Positions 1 through 5,940 of a stretch of 17,913 nt of DNA are shown one piece after another; position 1 is the stretch's first letter; each line of letters opens with the position of its first letter. The translations under genes were made by a program, and so were the position numbers. Source of the stretch: SIG350 sp964520895 (GTDB lineage: Bacteria; Bacillota; Clostridia; TANB77; SIG350); assembly GCA_964520895.1 (NCBI GenBank), contig CAZFOR010000024.1:1-17913 (forward strand). Direction: 5' to 3'. The notes under the pieces were generated by a model. The model searched no databases and was not told where the DNA came from. It saw nothing but the letters and a program-made list of their open reading frames with translations.

Positions 1-60
1 CATACCTCCACTATGGACTTTCACCACTTAACTAAACGGCATGCCCGTCGCACTAATTAA
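1..60 (+). CDS. Possible 3' end of an unidentified gene (partial)
   Basis: Frame 1 is open from the window edge to a TAA at 58-60, giving a 19-residue basic tail (HTSTMDFHHLTKRHARRTN) directly followed by a terminator hairpin. The other two plus frames close within about 35 bases. The bases are clearly richer in G and C than anything nearby, for example around 36-52. I do not recognise the protein. With so little sequence this could equally be non-coding DNA or the edge of an acquired element. Confidence 0.3.
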   Translation, partial: HTSTMDFHHLTKRHARRTN

Positions 61-88
61 GAAAGGGCTTCATAGCCCTTTTTTAATT
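55..88 (+). terminator. Rho-independent terminator after the left-edge frame
   Basis: An AAAGGGCT/AGCCCTTT stem (62-69 with 74-81) closes a TCAT loop and is followed by a T run. Flanking AATTAA (55-60) and TTAATT (83-88) extend the pairing through one G-T pair to 15 base pairs. The 5' arm includes the stop codon of the frame ending at 60. Confidence 0.8.
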
Positions 89-97
89 GACTAAATC

Positions 98-126
98 TTG
101 ATTTAACTACTAAATTATGGTATAAT
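98..126 (+). promoter_or_regulatory. Sigma-A promoter for the 220-600 gene
   Basis: TTGATT at 98-103, a 17-base spacer, then TATAAT at 121-126 with TGG directly before it (extended -10). It lies downstream of the 55-88 terminator, so it should be the only driver of the next gene. It leaves an untranslated leader of about 85 bases. Confidence 0.8.
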
Positions 127-219
127 ATATATAAGTATTGTATATTTTTTCAGTCTTCGGTCAAACTTTTTAACTGATAAATATTAATTTTAACAATACT
201 AGAAAGGAGTGTCATAATT

Positions 220-600
220 ATGACACAAAAAATAGGAATTGTTTGTTTATGCATCTCTGTGCTGATTGGGATTGGTTTATTTATCCACTCCCTTGCAACA
301 TCAGCGGCTTTTCGAAGAAACACTGCCAATGCACTTCGGAAAGTAGGAAAGTTTTTTGGCAAACACTGGGTTGGAACACTTACAATTATTGCCTTCATTG
401 TTGCAATTGTAAACAATGATACAACAGTTGAAATATTCCAATTATTCGGTACCATAGGTATAATGGTCTGTGGAATCGTATTAATGCTATCATCAGTCTT
501 CAAAGTTAAAGGTAGATGGTTGAATTGGCTTTGGAGATGTGGTCTTGCTTCTGTTTGTATAGTAGCATTAGCATCTCTTCTAAACAGACTTCCGTGGTAA
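220..600 (+). CDS. Small four-helix integral membrane protein, unknown function
   Basis: A 126-residue protein that I do not recognise. Four hydrophobic segments are visible at about residues 4-28, 49-65, 73-93 and 100-121. Between the first two is a basic loop (about 29-48) rich in Arg and Lys, which suggests that loop faces the cytoplasm. The start is supported by AAAGGAG about ten bases upstream. The gene has its own promoter (98-126) and its own terminator (606-636), so it is a single-gene unit. Its base composition is noticeably richer in G and C than the minus-strand core genes, a hint of separate origin. No enzyme motif is present. A small transporter subunit, a holin-like protein or an immunity-type protein are all possible and none is favoured. 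Confidence 0.8.
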   Translation: MTQKIGIVCLCISVLIGIGLFIHSLATSAAFRRNTANALRKVGKFFGKHWVGTLTIIAFIVAIVNNDTTVEIFQLFGTIGIMVCGIVLMLSSVFKVKGRWLNWLWRCGLASVCIVALASLLNRLPW

Positions 601-605
601 GAAGT

Positions 606-636
606 TTAAAAGGGTTTTGAAAAAAGCCCTTTTTTC
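606..636 (+). terminator. Rho-independent terminator of the 220-600 gene
   Basis: AAAAGGG (608-614) pairs with CCCTTTT (627-633). The pairing continues as TTTT with AAAA around one bulged G, and a T run follows. It begins a few bases after the stop codon. Confidence 0.8.
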
Positions 637-657
637 TTTGTTTCTTATTTTATTCTA

Positions 658-686
658 TTGATATTATTCTTTTATTTGAATATAAT
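658..686 (+). promoter_or_regulatory. Sigma-A promoter of the VanXY-like gene
   Basis: TTGATA at 658-663, a 17-base spacer and TATAAT at 681-686. The start codon at 702 lies only 15 bases beyond the -10, so the predicted transcript starts about nine bases before the ATG, at or near the GGTGA ribosome site (693-697). Confidence 0.75.
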
Positions 687-701
687 TACTATGGTGATTT
701 T

Positions 702-1289
702 ATGTTTAATAAAAATGATTGGAATTTAATATTAGTTAATTCAAATAACGGTTTAAAAAAAGAATATTTTGATAATTTAGAATTAGAAGTTTTACATGAT
801 GAATACAAACTTGATAGCAGGATTATCTCAATTACTAACCAAATGCTTTATGCTGCAAAAAACGATGGTTTTGAATTATTACTTTTTTCTGGATATAGAG
901 ATATCTTTCGCCAAATAAAAATTTTAAGTGAGCAAATAAATAAATATTTGGATGATGGATATGATATATGTAAAGCTAGAAATTTATCTTTAAGTACAAT
1001 AGCTATCCCTGGTTTTAGTGAGCATCATACAGGACTTGCAATAGATATTTTTTCTAAAGATAATGAATTATATGACGACAAAGATTTTGAAAAAACTGAT
1101 GATTTTATTTGGTTAAAAAACAATTCATATAAATATGGATACATCCTTCGTTATCAAAAGGATAAAACAGATATTACAAACATTGCTTTTGAACCTTGGC
1201 ATTTTAGATATGTTGGTATTGAAGCTGCTACTATAATTTATAACGAAAATTTATGTTTAGAGGAGTTTATAGAAAAATATGCAAAGTAA
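702..1289 (+). CDS. VanXY/VanY-type zinc D,D-peptidase (M15 family), cytosolic
   Basis: A 195-residue D-alanyl-D-alanine peptidase of family M15B. It has the fold's signature pieces: SGYRD at 63-67 with Gln71, the zinc motif SxHxxGxAxD at 106-115 (His108, Asp115), and EPWHFRYVG at 164-172 with catalytic Glu164 and zinc ligand His167. There is no signal peptide and no membrane helix, and the length is close to the roughly 190 residues of the cytoplasmic VanXY enzymes, whereas VanY proteins usually carry a membrane anchor. Family members cleave D-Ala-D-Ala dipeptide and/or the terminal D-Ala of peptidoglycan precursors. No D-Ala-D-Lac or D-Ala-D-Ser ligase or serine racemase is in the window, so a glycopeptide-resistance role cannot be claimed; a housekeeping peptidase is just as likely. 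Ribosome site GGTGA at 693-697. Confidence 0.88.
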   Translation: MFNKNDWNLILVNSNNGLKKEYFDNLELEVLHDEYKLDSRIISITNQMLYAAKNDGFELLLFSGYRDIFRQIKILSEQINKYLDDGYDICKARNLSLSTIAIPGFSEHHTGLAIDIFSKDNELYDDKDFEKTDDFIWLKNNSYKYGYILRYQKDKTDITNIAFEPWHFRYVGIEAATIIYNENLCLEEFIEKYAK

Positions 1290-1304
1290 AATACTTTGCA
1301 TATT
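1276..1304. terminator. Bidirectional terminator between convergent genes
   Basis: A perfect 13-bp stem (1276-1288 with 1292-1304) and a three-base loop, with a T run on both strands. It contains the last codons and stop of the VanXY-like gene and lies just past the stop of the minus-strand gene at 1308, so it serves both. Confidence 0.85.
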
Positions 1305-1307
1305 TTT

Positions 1308-1526
1308 TTACATATTATTTAAAATTGTTTTTAATTCATCTAGCTCGTTATCATTTAATGTAATACCTTTTCCCATTCTTTCATGTTCAGGTGCCCAATC
1401 TCTTATATCGTATTTAGGTTTAGCATTATTATAACTAATTAGATTAATCTCTTTTGTCCATCCATTTTCACTTTGTGATAAAATACCTATTTTTTCTACT
1501 ATCTCATAATTAAAGTCATTTGCCAT
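1308..1526 (-). CDS. ydbC: YdbC/PC4-like single-stranded nucleic-acid binding protein
   Basis: A 72-residue protein of the bacterial YdbC branch of the PC4 (transcriptional coactivator p15) family. Recognisable pieces are the N-terminal EIVEKIGILS, the GWTKEINLISYN strand, KPKYDIRDWAPEHERMGKGI and the final helix LNDNELDELKTILN. These make up a small beta-sheet plus helix that dimerises and binds single-stranded DNA or RNA. From family knowledge it acts in the cytosol on nucleic acids; its exact role in Firmicutes is not settled. The start is supported by GAAGG about nine bases upstream and by a strong promoter (1562-1590). It converges on the VanXY-like gene and diverges from the 75-residue gene. 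Confidence 0.85.
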   Translation of the reverse strand: MANDFNYEIVEKIGILSQSENGWTKEINLISYNNAKPKYDIRDWAPEHERMGKGITLNDNELDELKTILNNM

Positions 1527-1561
1527 TACATATACCTTCTTTCATAATAATTTATATTAAT

Positions 1562-1590
1562 ATTATATCAAAACAATTTTTTCTTGTAAA
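1562..1590 (-). promoter_or_regulatory. Sigma-A promoter of the YdbC-like gene
   Basis: On the minus strand: TTTACA (1585-1590), a 17-base spacer, then TATAAT (1562-1567) preceded by TGA, an extended -10. Its -35 is only three bases from the -35 of the divergent promoter at 1594-1622. Confidence 0.75.
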
Positions 1591-1593
1591 TAA

Positions 1594-1622
1594 TTGATTT
1601 TTTATGTAAACCATGTTATTAT
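1594..1622 (+). promoter_or_regulatory. Sigma-A promoter of the 75-residue gene
   Basis: TTGATT (1594-1599), a 17-base spacer, then TATTAT (1617-1622) preceded by TGT, an extended -10. An ATG at 1613 falls inside this promoter, which rules it out as the start of the following gene. Confidence 0.7.
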
Positions 1623-1654
1623 ATATATATATCAATTATGAAAGGAAGCTATAT

Positions 1655-1882
1655 ATGAAATTTTTTAAAAATTTTTTAAAAAAGCGGTACAACGACAATG
1701 CTATTTTAGTCAAATTCAACACAAAAAAGAGACTAACACAGAAAGAGGTTGATGGTATTTGTAAAATTGTAAAAGAAACTGATGATATCAGTGATGCTGC
1801 AATTCGTATATCTACTTATACTAAATCAACTGTGCCTGTTTCAATCATTAAAACAAAACAGGAAATCATTATTAATATGTAA
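1655..1882 (+). CDS. Small basic protein of 75 residues, unknown function
   Basis: I do not recognise this protein. The N-terminus is strongly basic (MKFFKNFLKKRYND), followed by an apparent strand-helix-strand pattern (ILVKFNTKKRLTQKEVDGI) and a beta-like C-terminus ending in IIKTKQEIIINM. There is no membrane helix. I chose ATG 1655 over the in-frame ATG at 1613 because AAAGGAAG (1641-1648) sits six bases before it, while 1613 lies within the promoter. The gene is fired divergently from the YdbC-like gene and ends at a terminator shared with dacF. The charge pattern would suit a nucleic-acid or ribosome binder, but that is only inference. Confidence 0.75.
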   Translation: MKFFKNFLKKRYNDNAILVKFNTKKRLTQKEVDGICKIVKETDDISDAAIRISTYTKSTVPVSIIKTKQEIIINM

Positions 1883-1886
1883 GAAC

Positions 1887-1928
1887 AAAAACGAAGCAAA
1901 TTAAATATTTAATTTTGCTTCGTTTTTT
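1887..1928. terminator. Bidirectional terminator between the 75-residue gene and dacF
   Basis: AAAACGAAGCAAA pairs with TTTGCTTCGTTTT around an A/T-rich loop with one irregularity. A T run (1923-1928) follows on the plus strand and an A run precedes it, giving a T run on the minus strand. It sits between convergent stop codons at 1882 and 1934. Confidence 0.8.
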
Positions 1929-1933
1929 GTTGT

Positions 1934-3154
1934 TTATTTATTTATTCTACCTAAATTGAATATATAATTAGATACTTTTTCTATATTATCAATTAATCCT
2001 AGTTTTTCAACATCATAATATGTAATAATATCTGTCCTGGCTATTTCCACACCTTCAATTAAATATATTACTTCACCTACTTTTGTATCTTTTTTAATTG
2101 GTGCTTTAATATTCTCATATATATTTTCTTGTTTTTCAATATTTTTATCATCACCTTTTTTTAACAAAATATTTGCATTATCACCATATATTACGTCAAT
2201 ATATTCTTGTTTTCCTTTTTCAACTTTTATATCACCATATAAATCACCTTTTTTACATAATTGTTTTGATGTATAATTTGCAAAACCAATATCTAATAAC
2301 CTAGATGCCTCATTAAATCTTACTTGTGATGTTGGACCACCCATCACAACAGCTATAAGTGACAAATTATCCCTTGTAGCTGTTGCAGATACATTGTATA
2401 GTGCTAGTGAAGTTGAACCTGTTTTTAGGCCTGTTATGCCTTTATATGAGCGAATCAATTTGTTTGTGTTTACTAACTTTGATTTACCATCTCTTAAATA
2501 ATCCATCCATATAGTTGTATACTCTGTAATTTCAGGATGTTTTGTAATTAACTGTCTAGACATTATTGCAATGTCATTAGCAGTTGTTAAATGTCCATCT
2601 TCATCTAATCCATGACAATTTTTAAATGTAGTATTGTTCATTCCTAACTCTTTTGCCTTTTCATTCATTTTATTTACAAACTCAGTTGTTGAACCACACA
2701 TATATTCAGCAACAGCTACACAGCAATCATTAGCCGAGACCACACATATAGCTTTTAACATTTCTTTTAAAGATAATGTTTCTGTTTCATTAAGCCATAT
2801 TTGGGAACCACCCATTGATCTAGCATTTTCACTACATGGTATTTGGTCTTCAAGTTTAATTGTTCCTTCATCTACCCCATCCATTATTAGTAGTAATGTC
2901 ATTATTTTTGTAACACTTGCTGGCCTTAGTTTTTCATTTGAATTATGCTGTAATAATATTTGCCCAGTATTTGCTTCCATCAATATTGCTGATTTTGATT
3001 CTAAGTTAATCATATTTTTACTAACCTGTGTATTACAATTATCTGTATTATCCTTCCAAACTGGTATGTTATACTGTGAATTATCTATTGCAAAACAAAA
3101 TGTATTACAAATTATTATACAAACTAAAACAATTAATGATATATTTCTTTGCAT
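1934..3154 (-). CDS. dacF: D-alanyl-D-alanine carboxypeptidase, DacF/PBP5 type (S11)
   Basis: A 406-residue secreted serine carboxypeptidase that removes the terminal D-Ala of peptidoglycan pentapeptides and so limits cross-linking. A signal peptide covers about residues 1-22. The penicillin-binding motifs are complete: SVTK at 80-83 (nucleophile Ser80), SAN at 140-142 and KTG at 244-246. The C-terminal part (about 270-370) is the beta-rich PBP5_C region. The start is ATG 3154 because AAGGAGGT sits seven bases upstream of it; an ATG eleven codons earlier has no such site. The gene is last in the order zinc-ribbon gene, TPM gene, dacF, with a 78-base gap before it that might hold a sporulation promoter, though I could not define one. 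DacF is the name used for the sporulation paralogue in Bacillus; a vegetative DacA role cannot be excluded. Confidence 0.92.
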   Translation of the reverse strand: MQRNISLIVLVCIIICNTFCFAIDNSQYNIPVWKDNTDNCNTQVSKNMINLESKSAILMEANTGQILLQHNSNEKLRPASVTKIMTLLLIMDGVDEGTIKLEDQIPCSENARSMGGSQIWLNETETLSLKEMLKAICVVSANDCCVAVAEYMCGSTTEFVNKMNEKAKELGMNNTTFKNCHGLDEDGHLTTANDIAIMSRQLITKHPEITEYTTIWMDYLRDGKSKLVNTNKLIRSYKGITGLKTGSTSLALYNVSATATRDNLSLIAVVMGGPTSQVRFNEASRLLDIGFANYTSKQLCKKGDLYGDIKVEKGKQEYIDVIYGDNANILLKKGDDKNIEKQENIYENIKAPIKKDTKVGEVIYLIEGVEIARTDIITYYDVEKLGLIDNIEKVSNYIFNLGRINK

Positions 3155-3232
3155 AAAAAAACCTCCTTGTAAATATTCATATTTCATGTATATTCACAAA
3201 AAGGTTATTTATTCTATTATTAATTTATGTTT

Positions 3233-4156
3233 TTAGAAGCTTCTGCCTCCACCGCCATGACTTCTTCCACTACTACTAAAATGTGTTGATGAACCTCCAC
3301 CACTTGATCCACTATCTGATGGTGGGTCATATATTTTACTAGTATGTGTAGTAACAAAATTATCTTCTCTTCTAGTTATATTTAAATTTCTTAAATACCA
3401 CATTGCATTAGTAGCTTTTTTTACTGTTCTATGTTTATTTGCTTTAAATAAAATAAATATAGCTGTAAATATTATTGATGCAAATATGATAAAACCTATT
3501 GGAAATTTATCTTCATATGAATCTCCTGTATAAATATAGTCACCATCTTCATCAATATATGTATTCTCATTACTACTTGGTATACCTTTTTTAGCAAGTG
3601 CATCTGCTTTATCTAAAAAAACATTTGCACAACCATAATAATCTTGTTTTGATATTTTATCATAGGTATAATCTAATATATTATCAATTCTATTATCATC
3701 ATATATTCTTTGTCCTTGACCTGTTGTTGAAATCCACATTTCTCTATTATCCATATCTATTAAAAACAACAGACCATCATGTGTTGTACCTGTTCCAAAA
3801 TAGTTATAGTCATAAAAATCATCTGCATAATCTCTAGCTGATATTTTATTATTATCATTTATTGTGACAATTACTACATCTAAGTTATTTTCTTCAACAA
3901 ATTTTACTGCTTTGTTATATAGTAATGTTTCTTCTTGGTCAGATAATAAATTTCCAAAATCATATATCTTTTCTTGTTCATTAACTTTTGGTGTTTTTAA
4001 TATTATTTGTTTATTTGATGAATTTACTGTAATATCATCTGCAATCATTAAATTATCTTCTGTTCTTTTTGTTGTATTAGTTGAGGCAAGACAATTAAGT
4101 GAAAATATTATTAAAAACATAATTAAAACTATATTAACTCTAAATATCTTTTTCAT
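3233..4156 (-). CDS. TPM-domain membrane protein with Gly/Ser-rich tail (YgcG-like)
   Basis: A 307-residue exported protein. A signal peptide (about 1-24) precedes a TPM domain at about 60-190, including YDFGNLLSDQEETLL, LDVVIVTIND and the HDGLLFLIDMDNREMWISTT core. A membrane helix spans about 218-237. The C-terminal tail (281-307) is very rich in Gly and Ser and ends in HGGGGRSF, as is typical of the YgcG group. TPM domains are found in extracytoplasmic proteins tied to membrane-protein quality control or photosystem repair. Acid phosphatase activity was reported for the plant homologue, but the bacterial function is unclear. The start codon comes three bases after the stop of the upstream zinc-ribbon gene, and its ribosome site (AGGGGG) lies in that gene's last codons, so the two are translationally coupled. 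Confidence 0.88.
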   Translation of the reverse strand: MKKIFRVNIVLIMFLIIFSLNCLASTNTTKRTEDNLMIADDITVNSSNKQIILKTPKVNEQEKIYDFGNLLSDQEETLLYNKAVKFVEENNLDVVIVTINDNNKISARDYADDFYDYNYFGTGTTHDGLLFLIDMDNREMWISTTGQGQRIYDDNRIDNILDYTYDKISKQDYYGCANVFLDKADALAKKGIPSSNENTYIDEDGDYIYTGDSYEDKFPIGFIIFASIIFTAIFILFKANKHRTVKKATNAMWYLRNLNITRREDNFVTTHTSKIYDPPSDSGSSGGGSSTHFSSSGRSHGGGGRSF

Positions 4157-4159
4157 ATC

Positions 4160-5224
4160 TTAACCCCCTATCCCTCTGTATATTATAACTATTATTGTTG
4201 TTACTATTAATGATACTAATAATGTTAATAATGTTTTTTTAATCAACTTTTTCTTGCATATTGGGATATTACCTACCATTTTCCCTGTTTGTCCATTCAT
4301 CGCAAATGTATAAATTTTTTCTTTGTATTTAGTATTTAATAACCATACTGGTAACAATACATATTTATGTTCCATATTATTTATATTAATATCTGTACTT
4401 TCAACAAATTTTGTTGTATATCCTGTAACAGTTTTATTTAACTCATCTTTTGACGTATTTTCTATTCTAAGTTTTGCTCTACTAAATGCATCTTCATTTG
4501 ACACATCATAATTTTCAGCTAAAAATCCTGATAAATATGATAAATTAAATTCAGTTAAATCAGTATATCCATAAGGCTCTATTGAATCCATAATATCATC
4601 TGCAAATTTTTCTGATCCATCTGCCGGTATATCGTCATAATCAATATTTCCTTCCCTGATAACACTATATGTATCTGTTTTTGTATATCTATAATTACCC
4701 ATTCTCCATGATTTTATTTTTTCGCCTCTAACTCTTATTGTAGCATCTACATCACATGAATATAGCCAAAACGGAATATATATTCCAGTAATCTCTTGTA
4801 CATTTTTAGGATTTTCAAAATCTTCTGGTGTAAATATCTTTCCATTTTTAAATTTAATAAATGCATCCATTGCATCTTGTTTAGTAGTTTTAAATGGTAA
4901 AATATATTGAGGTTCAAACTTTCCTTTTAATTTGCTTTTAATAATAGCTGGATTTTTGCAATATACACAAAAAGTTGCTGTTGTATTTTCATCAGCTATA
5001 ATTTGTGCACCACAACTTGGACACTTATATAAATCCATATTTGATTGTTCATTATTTCCAGTTTCTTCTTGTTTAACCTCTTCGTTAGTTGGTTCTTCTT
5101 GCTCTTTAGCTAAATCTTGTTCTGTAAATGTTGTATTACAATATTTGCACACCCATAATCCCTTTTTTGGATCAAATGGCAATCCCGCTCCACAAGTAGG
5201 GCATTTATGATTTGTTACATTCAT
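4160..5224 (-). CDS. Membrane protein with two N-terminal zinc ribbons
   Basis: A 354-residue protein. The first ribbon has CPTCG (Cys8, Cys11) and CKYC (Cys26, Cys29). After an acidic Glu/Gln-rich linker (about 38-65) comes the second, with CPSCG (Cys68, Cys71) and CVYC (Cys86, Cys89). A globular region of about 220 residues follows, including YIPFWLYSCDV and a KYVLLPVWLLNTKYKEKIYTF segment, then one C-terminal helix at about 328-348. In databases such proteins are often labelled TFIIB-type zinc ribbon proteins, but there is no evidence of a transcription role. Since the ribbons precede a C-terminal anchor, they probably face the cytoplasm. Tight coupling with the TPM gene suggests the two work together at the membrane. 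Ribosome site AAGGAG eight bases before the start. Confidence 0.88.
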   Translation of the reverse strand: MNVTNHKCPTCGAGLPFDPKKGLWVCKYCNTTFTEQDLAKEQEEPTNEEVKQEETGNNEQSNMDLYKCPSCGAQIIADENTTATFCVYCKNPAIIKSKLKGKFEPQYILPFKTTKQDAMDAFIKFKNGKIFTPEDFENPKNVQEITGIYIPFWLYSCDVDATIRVRGEKIKSWRMGNYRYTKTDTYSVIREGNIDYDDIPADGSEKFADDIMDSIEPYGYTDLTEFNLSYLSGFLAENYDVSNEDAFSRAKLRIENTSKDELNKTVTGYTTKFVESTDININNMEHKYVLLPVWLLNTKYKEKIYTFAMNGQTGKMVGNIPICKKKLIKKTLLTLLVSLIVTTIIVIIYRGIGG

Positions 5225-5231
5225 ATATTAT

Positions 5232-5276
5232 TCTCCTTTTCTTTTTTATTTTTTTCTTCTTTTTTTCTTTTTTTCT
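5232..5276 (-). promoter_or_regulatory. Purine-only 5' leader of the zinc-ribbon/TPM/dacF unit
   Basis: Read on the minus strand, the leader between the predicted transcription start (about 5276) and the ribosome site is almost purely A and G, with repeated AAAAAAAG units, then AAAAGGAG. It cannot fold and should stay single-stranded. Confidence 0.55.
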
Positions 5277-5282
5277 TTTTTT

Positions 5283-5311
5283 ATTTTATCATATAATTAC
5301 AAATTTGTGTA
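5283..5311 (-). promoter_or_regulatory. Probable sigma-A promoter of the zinc-ribbon/TPM unit
   Basis: On the minus strand: TACACA (5306-5311), 17 bases, then TAAAAT (5283-5288) preceded by TGA (extended -10). The -35 matches the consensus at four of six positions. The surrounding DNA is so AT-rich that chance matches are possible. Confidence 0.5.
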
Positions 5312-5326
5312 CTTTTTTTAAAAATA

Positions 5327-5355
5327 TTGACTTTTTTTAAAAACAATAATATAAT
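5327..5355 (+). promoter_or_regulatory. Sigma-A promoter of the 5446-5859 gene
   Basis: TTGACT (5327-5332), a 17-base spacer and TATAAT (5350-5355). The predicted leader is about 84 bases. It is divergent from the promoter at 5283-5311, and the two -35 boxes are about 15 bases apart. Confidence 0.8.
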
Positions 5356-5445
5356 TATGTAAATTAAATTAATTCTATTTAATTTTTTTTATGTTTTAAA
5401 AGAAAAACAGTCCAACTAATAACTTTTATTAAGGAGGTAAAAACA

Positions 5446-5859
5446 ATGACTACAATTAGACTTGACTTTCTGGCTCCATCTGGTATAGCTGACGAGTGCA
5501 ATTGGTCAAACATTAACATTGACAGTGAAACATATGATAATCTTTTAACTTATCCTGAAATTGGAGATTTATCTAAATTTTCAATAAAACAAACTACATT
5601 TTCGGATAATGTAAGAGATAAATCTAAGTATAATGTTTCACAATATCCGGCTATTGAACTTTCAGGATATTCGAATGATCATTCACTTTTTATTGTTTGG
5701 GTAGAACCCGAAAAGGTATGGATTACTTTCGAATGCGAAGATTATTTCAAAGGCGATTATGGTCCTGTTAGCTGTAAATGTCTTAAAGTGGAAAAAATCT
5801 ACAAAATAAGTGATTCAATGCAAGCTCTTGTAAAAGAATTTTTTCCGGAAATCAGCTGA
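5446..5859 (+). CDS. Hypothetical cytosolic protein of 137 residues
   Basis: I do not recognise this protein. It has no signal peptide or membrane helix and is slightly acidic. It carries a centre rich in aromatic residues and strands (HSLFIVWVEPEKVWITFECE) and ends in a helix (SMQALVKEFFPEIS). The start is certain from AAGGAGGT at 5431-5438, seven bases upstream. It is the only complete gene here with a clear TGA stop, and it uses more G and C than the minus-strand genes, like the gene at 220. It stands alone between its own promoter and the large hairpin at 5894-5940. An immunity-like or phage-type accessory protein would fit, but nothing in the sequence shows that. Confidence 0.8.
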   Translation: MTTIRLDFLAPSGIADECNWSNINIDSETYDNLLTYPEIGDLSKFSIKQTTFSDNVRDKSKYNVSQYPAIELSGYSNDHSLFIVWVEPEKVWITFECEDYFKGDYGPVSCKCLKVEKIYKISDSMQALVKEFFPEIS

Positions 5860-5893
5860 GAATTTCAAAAGATGTATAGATAATATCTGCTTA

Positions 5894-5940
5894 AATGGTA
5901 CAAAAAAAAGAAGTGTTACCACTTCTTTTTTTGTACCATT
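5894..5940. terminator. Large bidirectional terminator hairpin
   Basis: AATGGTAC plus an A run plus GAAGTG pairs with CACTTC plus a T run plus GTACCATT: about 21 paired bases with one bulged A and a TTAC loop. The GAAGTG/CACTTC core is followed by T runs on both strands, so it can end both the 5446 gene and the convergent gene at 5939, whose stop codon lies inside it. Confidence 0.85.

Noticed and set aside
702..1289. Glycopeptide-resistance operon
   Set aside because: Only a peptidase is present; ligase, racemase or dehydrogenase and the two-component regulator are absent from the window.
1613..1654. Longer start for the small basic protein at ATG 1613
   Set aside because: The ATG lies between the -35 and -10 of the gene's own promoter and has no ribosome site; ATG 1655 has AAAGGAAG at the right distance.
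2634..3236. Long plus-strand frame opposite dacF
   Set aside because: It is antisense to a complete, well-recognised S11 peptidase, has no ribosome site, and its composition is that of a shadow frame in AT-rich DNA.
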